52,424 nucleotides of DNA, taken from the NCBI GenBank assembly GCA_016212695.1, contig JACREX010000110.1, forward strand, positions 1 to 52,424. Direction: 5' to 3'. Source of the DNA: Bacteroidia bacterium. GTDB lineage: Bacteria; Bacteroidota; Bacteroidia; Bacteroidales; GWF2-35-48. The notes under the pieces are model-generated. The model ran no database searches. It was given only the letters and a program-made list of their open reading frames with translations, and was not told the origin of the DNA. The translations under genes were made by a program, and so were the position numbers. Shown here piece by piece: positions 8,581 to 16,755 of this stretch (position 1 is its first letter; each line of letters opens with the position of its first letter).

Positions 8581-8743
8581 AATAAAATAAATTTAGTAAT
8601 TACAAATATTGTAAACAGCCCGCAACAGCAGGCATTTTTAACCGATAAGAGATTAAAAAGTAAATTCTTACAAGATATTCGAAGAGGTATTGTTATGTGA
8701 AGAAAACGTGAGTAAAATTTTGTTATTGTGCTTTACAAAAAAT

Positions 8744-8813
8744 AAAAAAACCCGGTGCTTCGACCTCCCTTCGGACAAGCTCAGGACAGGCAACTCAGCA
8801 ACCGGGTTTTTTC
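8744..8813 (-). terminator. Terminator of the groES-groEL operon
   Basis: On the minus strand AAAAAACCCGGTTGCT pairs with AGCACCGGGTTTTTT, giving a GC-rich stem followed by a T run. It lies 21 bases after the groEL stop. The loop is long (about 38 bases) because it contains a repeat of the CTCAGGACAGG type. Confidence 0.7.
8760..8794. repeat. Dispersed repeat inside the terminator loop
   Basis: The segment contains CCCTTCGGACAAGCTCAGGACAGG in two overlapping parts (CCCTTCGGACAAG and AAGCTCAGGACAGG). Sequences of this kind (CTTCGACAAGCTCAGG) are common dispersed repeats in many bacterial genomes. Here it forms the loop of the groESL terminator hairpin. Confidence 0.45.
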
Positions 8814-8833
8814 AGTTATGGCTGTATTATTTT

Positions 8834-10582
<1,749 letters not shown>

Positions 10583-10611
10583 TTATAAATTATAAATGAT
10601 ATTTAAATAAA

Positions 10612-10890
10612 TTAAATAATTGCAAGTATATCGCTCTGCCTCATGATAAGATAATCTTTACCATTAAACTGCAATTCAGTTCCGGCATATTTCCCGTATA
10701 AAACGAGATCGCCGACAGCTACTTCCATTTTTTCATCTTTCGTGCCACTGCCTGCGGCAATAACTTTTCCCCTTAGGGGTTTTTCTTTTGCTGAATCCGG
10801 GATAATAATTCCGCTTGCGGTTTTTACTTCGGCTTCTTGCGGTTCAATAAGAACTCTGTCTGCTAAAGGTTTAATCTTAACTTTACTCAT
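10612..10890 (-). CDS. groES: Co-chaperonin GroES (Hsp10)
   Basis: The 92-residue protein is the heptameric lid of GroEL. It shows the family opening [17 protein letters not shown], the mobile-loop region [18 protein letters not shown] (here [17 protein letters not shown]) and the end [31 protein letters not shown]. Length is normal. It is the first gene of the groESL operon. I found no CIRCE inverted repeat upstream, so HrcA control is not supported here. Confidence 0.97.
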   Translation of the reverse strand: MSKVKIKPLADRVLIEPQEAEVKTASGIIIPDSAKEKPLRGKVIAAGSGTKDEKMEVAVGDLVLYGKYAGTELQFNGKDYLIMRQSDILAII

Positions 10891-11098
10891 AGTCTATTTT
10901 ATTTAAGGTTTAACATATATAAAATTCGAAACAGGGGTTTTTCATATATTGTGCCAAAAAATAGTATCCTACATTTAGAGATTGATACCAATCGCTGTAA
11001 TCATCAGAGAAATCTTAAATTTATTTTCTTTTTAAAAAATTGCCTGTGTCAGTTTTCAAACTCAGATAATGGACAAATTTTCAGAAGAAGTCATTAAA

Positions 11099-11135
11099 GA
11101 AAAAACAGGTGTCAGCAGGTATGACATACTGACAC
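11099..11135 (-). terminator. Possible terminator of the secG operon
   Basis: On the minus strand GTGTCAG (complement of 11129-11135) and CTGACAC (complement of 11109-11115) form a 7-base stem, with further partial pairing in the loop. The stem is followed three bases later by TTTTTT. It lies about 270 bases after the secG stop, which is far, so the link to that operon is uncertain. Confidence 0.4.
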
Positions 11136-11182
11136 TTTTAAAGATACGATTTATGATGTAATTTATACTTGAAACGGGATAC

Positions 11183-11201
11183 CTTGCCTGCGGCAGGCAG
11201 G
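11183..11201. repeat. GC-rich palindromic repeat (CCTGCC family)
   Basis: CTTGCCTGCGGCAGGCAGG is a near-perfect palindrome of the family also found at 12210, 14108, 15135, 25800 and inside 32251-32400. It is far more GC-rich than its surroundings. Confidence 0.6.
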
Positions 11202-11252
11202 AAACCGTACATTTTATAAAGTCCCAAATTTTACATTGAGAGAAACCGAAAT

Positions 11253-11323
11253 GTCCAAATCTCAAACTCCAAATTCCAAGGTTGACTTGGTTCTTGGGAC
11301 TTGGGTCTTGGGACTTGGGTCTT
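11253..11323. repeat. Heptanucleotide array 2, inverted arms
   Basis: The right arm has units of 7 bases (CTTGGTT, CTTGGGA, CTTGGGT, CTTGGGA, CTTGGGT). The left arm has degenerate units in the opposite sense (GTCCAAA, TCTCAAA, CTCCAAA, TTCCAAG), separated by GTTGA. The two arms could pair as a long imperfect hairpin. Confidence 0.65.
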
Positions 11324-11403
11324 TTAAAGTAATGTAATAATTTACCCCACTCACGGTATATAACTAATCTGACGCCGAAGTCCTGTCGAAGTGTTCGTCG
11401 TAT

Positions 11404-11772
11404 TTATTTTTTGGGCTGTTGCTGCTGCTGTTGTCCGGCGCCCTGATCACCCTGGGCAGGAGTTTGTCTTGGAATATTCGGGCCTTGAGACGGGTCTAAC
11501 GCATTACTGATTTGTTTTTGCATGGCCGAAGTTTTTGCGGCTTCATCACCTCTGGGGATAGTAAGGCTTGCTAATAAACACAATGCCAACAGGCCAACAG
11601 CAAGAGTCCATGTTGCTTTTTCAAGAAAATCGGCAGTTTTGCGCACTCCCATGATCTGGTTTGAGCCTGCAAAATTGGATGCCAGCCCTCCGCCTTTTGA
11701 ATTCTGAACCAAAACTATCAACACTAACAATATACAAACAATAATCGTTAATACAGCTATTACGTAATACAT
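11404..11772 (-). CDS. secG: Protein translocase subunit SecG
   Basis: The 122-residue inner-membrane protein is the small accessory subunit of the SecYEG channel. The first membrane helix is residues ~3-22, followed by the conserved cytoplasmic loop VQNSKGGGLASNFAGSNQIMGVRKTADFLEKAT and a second helix at ~54-71. The C-terminal tail is Gln/Pro-rich, as in other Bacteroidota SecG. It starts 9 bases after the stop of the acidic TPR protein gene and is the last gene of the sigma-54 regulator - lptE - acidic protein - secG run. Confidence 0.9.
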   Translation of the reverse strand: MYYVIAVLTIIVCILLVLIVLVQNSKGGGLASNFAGSNQIMGVRKTADFLEKATWTLAVGLLALCLLASLTIPRGDEAAKTSAMQKQISNALDPSQGPNIPRQTPAQGDQGAGQQQQQQPKK

Positions 11773-11781
11773 ATCTTCTAA

Positions 11782-14457
11782 TTATTCGTTAATCAATTTT
11801 TTTAATTTTTCAATTTGAGCCGCAAAGTAAATACTTTTTTCCGGATATTTCAAACTTAATTTTCTATAAGCTAAAAGCGCCTTGTTGTAATGGCCCTGCT
11901 TAAGGTATATCCTGGCTAATGTTTCACTGATGCACTCCTCGCTTTCTTCAATGCTTTGTTTTGAGACCTCTTTATAACTCCGGGCGGATTCTGCGGGTAC
12001 AATTTTATGTTCGCCGCGCAGGAATTTGTCGATCAGATCGCTGTTGAGATTTGAATATTTTGAAACAGTACTTTCAATTACAGGCAAGGGTTGCTTCATT
12101 TCGGTTTTTACATTCTCTTTTACAAAATAATCTACAACACCGGATTTCTCAAATTCAAATAAGCCTTCTGATTCATCACTTTCTTCAGTCTTAAATTCGA
12201 TTTCTGTTTCCTGCCTGCCGCCTGCCTGTCCGGCCTGCCTGCCGGTAGGCAAGGTATCGCCGGCAGGCGTTTCGGATTCATCCGTAAAATCAAATTCTAC
12301 CAAATCTTCTGTAATAATATCTCTTGCTTCTGATGATCTTTCAACAAAACTGTTAACCTCGTTTTTCAGTTCTTTTAAAAGAGATTCAATATTCTCAGAA
12401 TTTTTTGTATGAATCAAATCTAATTTTTCATCAACTAATTTATTTAACTGAGAATTCACGATATCCGTAAACAATGCCTGTAAAGCGGCAATATCCATCA
12501 GGGGCGATGTGTCGGTTATTACCGGATCTTCATTAATTCTGGTTTCTGTCGGAATCTGATCGGGTTCATGAATGGTAGTCGTTGCCTCTGGGAGCGATTC
12601 AGTAAATGCGACCTCTTCATCTACAAGTAAATTGGCTTTTCCCGGTTCCGGTTCTGCAACAAAATCTTCGTCTTCATCCAGCGAAGGAAGTTTTATAAAG
12701 GCTTCAAGAACTGTTATGGGTGCAATATCCGGTTCAATAATTTCAAATGTAATTTTTTCCGGCAGTTTTTCTTCAGTTAATTCAACCGGGGATTCCTCAA
12801 CCGGATGATCAGTTTTTAAAATGATCGTATCCGGATACTCTTCCTTATCGAAATCGTGATATAAAGATTTTTCTTCAATAAATTCAGGTTCCGGAACCTG
12901 AATTTTCAGATCTTCCGGTTGAATGGAAACAGCAACTTCTTCAGATATAATTTCTTCTGTTTTTTCTTCATAAATTACTGTGATTACAGGTTCAGTTTGT
13001 ATGGTTACTGTTTCCTGCTTAATTATATTTATCTCTGGTATTTCTTGTGTTTCAGGTTTATTAACAGGATCTGTCAGTTTTTCTTCTACTTTAAATTCTT
13101 TGTCAACTTCGGCTTTTTCTTCTTTTTTCTCGAGTTTTTCCCTTCTTTCACGAACCTGCTTTAAAATTTTATCTGCCAGGGATTCATGTTCCGGATCAAT
13201 AAAATATGTTTCCTTCTTTTCAGAAGCAACAACCGGTTCAGCGCTTATCACAGGTTCTGTTATTTTAGGCTCTTCTGTAATGATTTTTCTTTTTATCGGG
13301 CTTGATATTATCGCCTGTTTTTCGCGCTTTTCACGCAATTCTCTCAAAATTTTGTCAGCAATGGTTTCTTTCGCAGGATCGCCAAATCTTGTCTTTTTAT
13401 CTTCAGTTGTTTTTTCAATTTCAGGTTCATCCTTTGCTATCGGTATTTCGATTGCAGAAATTTGTTCAGGCTCTAAAATTTTTTCTTCAGCTTGTTTTAT
13501 TTCTTTATCTGCAGAATCATCTCTTTCAATCTTTTTAATTTCAAATTCCTTAGAAGCGTTCATTTCGAGAGCTTCCAATTCTTTTAACTTTAACTTCTGA
13601 AGCATTAGGATCTTTTGCATGACTGAATCTGCAAGACCTTTGTCTTTTTCATCTTTTATCTCTTGTTCAGCGATTTCTTCTTTTTTCTCAACAATCTGAA
13701 CCGGTGATACGGTTTCTGCCGGTTGAATTTGTCCGATCTTTTCTTGTGCATTTGTTCCAATTTTAATATCGGCAGGAGCTTCTGCAGAAATAAAATTCTC
13801 TTTAGATTCAGAAGGATGTTCTTCTATAACAGGATTGTCTGTAACTATTATATTTTCAATTGTTGCTACAGGTTCATTAATTATTATAACCGGAGCTTCT
13901 TCTTTTACAGTTTCTATTGGGTTTTCAATAGCCGTTACGATGGGTTCAGATTTTTTCTCCTTAGAAATTACAGGTATTTCAGCAGGGGTTTGCTCTGACT
14001 GCAATATTTCAGGAATCCGTTCTGTAATTTCATCTTTTCTATGAATATCAATGGGTGATTCTTCAATAATCGTCGCAGTATCAATTATTGTAATGGGTTT
14101 TTCAATTCCTGCCGGCCTGCCTGCCTGTCCGGTAGGCAGGTAGGCAAGGTCTTTTTGCAGTAAATCCGTTTGAACCGGTTCATCAATAACAGGAGCGGTC
14201 TTTGCTTCTTTTACCTCATTGACTAATTTTTCATATATCAGGGTATATAAAACTTTCCGGTCTAAAATATACGCTGAAGAAATTTTCAACTGATTGTTAA
14301 ATTTAATATTTTCCTGGTTATGCAGGTTTTTTACAAGGAGCAAATGCGCTGTCTGAAAATACGGATATTCATTGACAATCTCGGTAAGCTCAGGAAGGCT
14401 TTTATTGTCAAGTGAAGATGGATTTTTCAGGTAATTTAAAAACTGCTCCCGGTTCAT
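11782..14457 (-). CDS. Large acidic protein with N-terminal helical domain, LADKIL repeats and C-terminal TPR-like end
   Basis: The protein has 891 residues and no known catalytic motif. The N-terminus (residues 1-80, MNREQFLNYL..., EYPYFQTAHLLL) is a helical module typical of a Bacteroidota family at this locus. A long Glu/Ile/Pro-rich central part contains three related helices: LADSVMQKILMLQKLKLKELE (about 275-295), IADKILRELREKREK (366-380) and LADKILKQVRERREKLEKK (427-445). The C-terminus ends in a TPR-like pair (ETLARIYLKQGHYNKALLAYRKL...YPEKSIYFAAQIEKL). Two Gly/Ala/Arg stretches at residues ~103-117 and ~731-749 are translations of GC-rich palindromic repeats that sit in frame. It may be a scaffold. 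The function is unknown. Confidence 0.75.
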   Translation of the reverse strand: MNREQFLNYLKNPSSLDNKSLPELTEIVNEYPYFQTAHLLLVKNLHNQENIKFNNQLKISSAYILDRKVLYTLIYEKLVNEVKEAKTAPVIDEPVQTDLLQKDLAYLPTGQAGRPAGIEKPITIIDTATIIEESPIDIHRKDEITERIPEILQSEQTPAEIPVISKEKKSEPIVTAIENPIETVKEEAPVIIINEPVATIENIIVTDNPVIEEHPSESKENFISAEAPADIKIGTNAQEKIGQIQPAETVSPVQIVEKKEEIAEQEIKDEKDKGLADSVMQKILMLQKLKLKELEALEMNASKEFEIKKIERDDSADKEIKQAEEKILEPEQISAIEIPIAKDEPEIEKTTEDKKTRFGDPAKETIADKILRELREKREKQAIISSPIKRKIITEEPKITEPVISAEPVVASEKKETYFIDPEHESLADKILKQVRERREKLEKKEEKAEVDKEFKVEEKLTDPVNKPETQEIPEINIIKQETVTIQTEPVITVIYEEKTEEIISEEVAVSIQPEDLKIQVPEPEFIEEKSLYHDFDKEEYPDTIILKTDHPVEESPVELTEEKLPEKITFEIIEPDIAPITVLEAFIKLPSLDEDEDFVAEPEPGKANLLVDEEVAFTESLPEATTTIHEPDQIPTETRINEDPVITDTSPLMDIAALQALFTDIVNSQLNKLVDEKLDLIHTKNSENIESLLKELKNEVNSFVERSSEARDIITEDLVEFDFTDESETPAGDTLPTGRQAGQAGGRQETEIEFKTEESDESEGLFEFEKSGVVDYFVKENVKTEMKQPLPVIESTVSKYSNLNSDLIDKFLRGEHKIVPAESARSYKEVSKQSIEESEECISETLARIYLKQGHYNKALLAYRKLSLKYPEKSIYFAAQIEKLKKLINE
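12210..12267. repeat. GC-rich palindromic repeat inside a coding region (copy A)
   Basis: Nested CCTGCC/GGCAGG palindromes lie in frame in the acidic protein gene and are read as LPTGRQAGQAGGRQ. Composition differs sharply from the AT-rich flanks. The frame stays open through the repeat. Confidence 0.7.
14108..14150. repeat. GC-rich palindromic repeat inside a coding region (copy B)
   Basis: This is a second in-frame copy in the same gene, read as LPTGQAGRPAG. It contains CCGGCCTGCCTGCCTG and GGTAGGCAGGTAGGCAAGG, which can pair with each other. Confidence 0.7.
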
Positions 14458-14512
14458 ATTGCAGCAAAAGCAAAACTTTCAGCTAATTTAAAAAACGAAA
14501 ATACATTAAAAA

Positions 14513-15085
14513 TTACCAATTCACAACCGATTTGTTAAAAATATCTTCGACTAATTGTTTTACGATCTGTTTTATAAGTTCTTTTTCAACAGAATCAAGG
14601 CTTTTTGAGCTTTCATAATCCTCATACCGGGAAAACGAGGTATCAAAATCCTGCTTGGGATTTTTTGAATTTGAAAATTTCACGCGTACCGTTATTGTAA
14701 GACGATTTAACGATGCAGTCTGGTTTTGCTGAATTGCTAATGGCTCCACACGGTAATCCTTAATCTCTCCTTCAAAATTCAGATCTCCTGTAGAATTAAT
14801 CAATTGCAGGCTGGTCTGGGAAGTAAATTTATCTTTTAACGCCTCAGTGAATTCCTGGCTCAATATAGGTTGAAAATTCGGCGCCCGGTTGGGGAAATAC
14901 TGTATAGCCACAGTTTTGGTATCCGGAGAAATGGATGCGCCGGTGAAAGAGTAACTCACTTTACAGGCTGTAAAAATAATGCATGAGAAAAAAGCGACAA
15001 CCAATACAAAAACAGATGCAATATTTTTTCCGAAAAAAAATTTACTTCGAATTTTATATTTTGTTATTATTCCGTAGTCTTTCAT
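14513..15085 (-). CDS. lptE: LptE-family lipoprotein (LPS assembly)
   Basis: Together with LptD, this outer-membrane lipoprotein is expected to place lipopolysaccharide on the cell surface. From ATG 15085 it has 191 residues: a basic beginning, a membrane segment (SVFVLVVAFFSCIIFTA) and a lipobox-type Cys in IFTAC. The rest follows the LptE pattern: VSYSFTGASISPDTKTVAIQYFPNRAP, then SQEFTEALKDKF, FEGEIKDYRVEPLAI and a C-terminal helix. An upstream start at 15127 would add 14 residues before the signal and ends close to a palindromic repeat; I prefer 15085. The position between the sigma-54 regulator and the acidic TPR protein is the usual one in this phylum. Confidence 0.8.
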   Translation of the reverse strand: MKDYGIITKYKIRSKFFFGKNIASVFVLVVAFFSCIIFTACKVSYSFTGASISPDTKTVAIQYFPNRAPNFQPILSQEFTEALKDKFTSQTSLQLINSTGDLNFEGEIKDYRVEPLAIQQNQTASLNRLTITVRVKFSNSKNPKQDFDTSFSRYEDYESSKSLDSVEKELIKQIVKQLVEDIFNKSVVNW

Positions 15086-15134
15086 GGGTTGTGCCATTTT
15101 GGGGCATAATATTATTATATACATCAAACGGAAT

Positions 15135-15168
15135 ACCTACCTACCGCAGGCAAACTGCCGCTACCTGG
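15135..15168. repeat. Degenerate GC-rich palindromic repeat
   Basis: ACCTACCTACCGCAGGCAAA followed by CTGCCGCTACCTGG is a decayed member of the CCTGCC family, in the gap between the sigma-54 regulator and lptE. Confidence 0.45.
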
Positions 15169-15217
15169 TGTGACTGCTTTCTTTACTTTGTGAAATTTTA
15201 TCCCACGCATAGTATAG

Positions 15218-16453
15218 TTAAATATCCATGTTATATTCCTTGATTTTTCTGTAAAGAGTACGTTCAGAAATTCCCAGTTCCTGAGCGGCCAGCTTTCGTT
15301 TCCCTTTATGTTTTTCAAGGGCTTTCCGGATCAGTTCGAGTTCTTTGTCCGTAATGGATAAAGACTCTTCAACAAAAATTTCGGTATCCGTAATATTATT
15401 CTTATGAATAATCTCCGAAGAAGAAGTTGAAGGCCGTGATAAGATAGTTCCCTCATCATGGTAAATATTATCAAATAAATGAGAACTGTCTTTTCTTAAA
15501 TTACTGAAATTTGTGTTTTCCGTCTCTATGATCTCGTGAACGAGTTTTTTCAGGTCGGTCATATCCTTTTTCATATCGAAAAGGATTTTATAAAGTATTT
15601 CGCGTTCATTCGCAAAAGTCTGTTCATCTACAGGCCTGTTATAAAGCGCAGGCAAAGTTCCTATATCAACATGAGGAAGATAATTTCTTAAAACACTGGC
15701 TGTGATCATCCGGTTTTGTTCAATTACAGAAATCTGCTCTGTAATATTTTTAAGCTGCCTTACATTGCCCTCCCAACGGAAACTGCCGAGTAACGCAACC
15801 GCCTCGTCATCGAGATGAATTGCGGGCATACGATACCGTTCGGCAAAATCGCTTGCAAATTTTCTGAACAAAAGATAAATATCTTCTTTGCGCTCTCTTA
15901 ACGGCGGAATATAGATAGGAACCGTATTAAGCCTGTAATATAAATCTTCCCTGAATTTTCCATCTCTGATAGCTTTCAGAATATCCACATTGGTTGCTGC
16001 AACCACGCGCACATTCGTTTTCTGAACTTTCGATGAACCCACTTTATAAAATTCGCCCGCTTCCAGAACCCTCAGCAATCTCACCTGTGTAGATATGGGC
16101 AATTCGGCTATCTCATCCAAAAAAATAGTACCTTTATCTGCCACCTCGAAATATCCTTTACGGGCATCATATGCTCCGGTAAAAGATCCTTTTTCATGGC
16201 CAAAAAGTTCTGAATCTATTGTTCCTTCCGGGATTGCGCCGCAGTTTACGGCAATATATTGTCCATGCTTCCGGGCGCTGAACTGATGTATGATCTGCGG
16301 AAATATTTCTTTCCCTGTACCGCTTTCTCCGGAAATCAATACAGATAAATCTGTGGGCGCCACCTGTACTGCTACATCAATAGCACGGTTTAACTTTTCT
16401 GAGTTCCCGATAATTCCGAACCGCTGTTTTATCTGCTGAACACTCATAAACAA
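15218..16453 (-). CDS. Sigma-54-dependent transcriptional activator (AAA+ and Fis HTH, no receiver domain)
   Basis: The 411-residue regulator drives transcription by sigma-54 RNA polymerase. The AAA+ domain starts almost at the N-terminus: Walker A GESGTGKE (~42-49), the sigma-54 contact loop as GSFTGA instead of the usual GAFTGA, Walker B GTIFLDEIAELP, then VRVVAATN and FREDLYYRLN. A linker of about 110 residues leads to the Fis-type helix-turn-helix at the end (RKLAAQELGISERTLYRKI). There is no response-regulator or PAS domain in front, so the input is not visible; an orphan activator of this form heads the lptE-secG run in many Bacteroidota. Its own promoter was not identified. Confidence 0.9.
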   Translation of the reverse strand: MFMSVQQIKQRFGIIGNSEKLNRAIDVAVQVAPTDLSVLISGESGTGKEIFPQIIHQFSARKHGQYIAVNCGAIPEGTIDSELFGHEKGSFTGAYDARKGYFEVADKGTIFLDEIAELPISTQVRLLRVLEAGEFYKVGSSKVQKTNVRVVAATNVDILKAIRDGKFREDLYYRLNTVPIYIPPLRERKEDIYLLFRKFASDFAERYRMPAIHLDDEAVALLGSFRWEGNVRQLKNITEQISVIEQNRMITASVLRNYLPHVDIGTLPALYNRPVDEQTFANEREILYKILFDMKKDMTDLKKLVHEIIETENTNFSNLRKDSSHLFDNIYHDEGTILSRPSTSSSEIIHKNNITDTEIFVEESLSITDKELELIRKALEKHKGKRKLAAQELGISERTLYRKIKEYNMDI

Positions 16454-16493
16454 TTTTATATTAAAAACGGGATAAAATTGTACATTTTGTAAT

Positions 16494-16588
16494 CAGTTAT
16501 CGGTGTTCAGTAATCGGTGGTTTCTATTACTGATTACCGATTACTGATTACCGATTACTGATTACCGATTACTGTTTACTGTTTACAA
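16494..16588. repeat. Heptanucleotide array 3, inverted arms
   Basis: The right arm (16526-16588) alternates ATTACTG and ATTACCG for seven units, then has TTTACTG and TTTACAA. The left arm (16494-16521) has four units in the opposite sense (CAGTTAT, CGGTGTT, CAGTAAT, CGGTGGT). The spacer is TTCT. CAGTAAT is the exact complement of ATTACTG, so the arms can form a hairpin. Confidence 0.75.
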
Positions 16589-16705
16589 TAAAAATGTATA
16601 AATTTAAGCCATTTAAAGTATACCCTATTAACTTTTTAGAACTTACAAAAGTATAATAAAAGTTTAAAGTTATATATTCCAAAAATAAAGTTTTAGCTTA
16701 TCCAA

Positions 16706-16740
16706 TTAAAAAGCCACCGGAAATAATACTCCGGTGGCTT
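16706..16740 (-). terminator. Terminator of glmS
   Basis: A perfect 11-base stem (AAGCCACCGGA / TCCGGTGGCTT) with an 8-base loop is followed on the minus strand by TTTTTAATT. It lies 16 bases after the glmS stop. Confidence 0.85.
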
Positions 16741-16755
16741 TTAAAATTGTCTGTT

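Larger units (their letters stand above)
10891..11403. other. Gene-free stretch between groES and secG
   Basis: About 510 bases contain no credible gene. The stretch holds the groES upstream region, a minus-strand terminator-like hairpin (11099-11135), a GC-rich palindromic repeat (11183-11201), a heptad array (11253-11323) and a weak GC-rich inverted repeat near 11370-11396, just after the secG stop. A 67-codon minus-strand frame across 11062-11265 crosses the repeat and has no protein-like features. Confidence 0.6.
16454..16755. other. Gene-free stretch upstream of the sigma-54 regulator
   Basis: About 300 bases contain heptad array 3 (16494-16588), an AT-rich stretch with no recognisable sites, and the glmS terminator (16706-16740). 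I see no gene here. Confidence 0.6.

Noticed and set aside
10891..10980. CIRCE element upstream of groES
   Set aside because: No TTAGCACTC-N9-GAGTGCTAA-like inverted repeat is present.
11062..11265. A 67-codon minus-strand frame between groES and secG
   Set aside because: It runs across a GC-rich palindromic repeat and shows no domain or signal; chance is more likely.
11371..11396. Terminator directly after secG
   Set aside because: The GC-rich inverted repeat pairs poorly and has no T run immediately after the stem.
12980..13600. A 206-codon open frame opposite the acidic protein gene
   Set aside because: It is a Ser/Phe-rich mirror of the Glu/Lys-rich coding strand, with no domain and no promoter; the minus-strand gene is clearly the real one.
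16494..16588. Possible CRISPR array
   Set aside because: The repeats are 7 or 14 bases with no spacers, and no cas genes are present.
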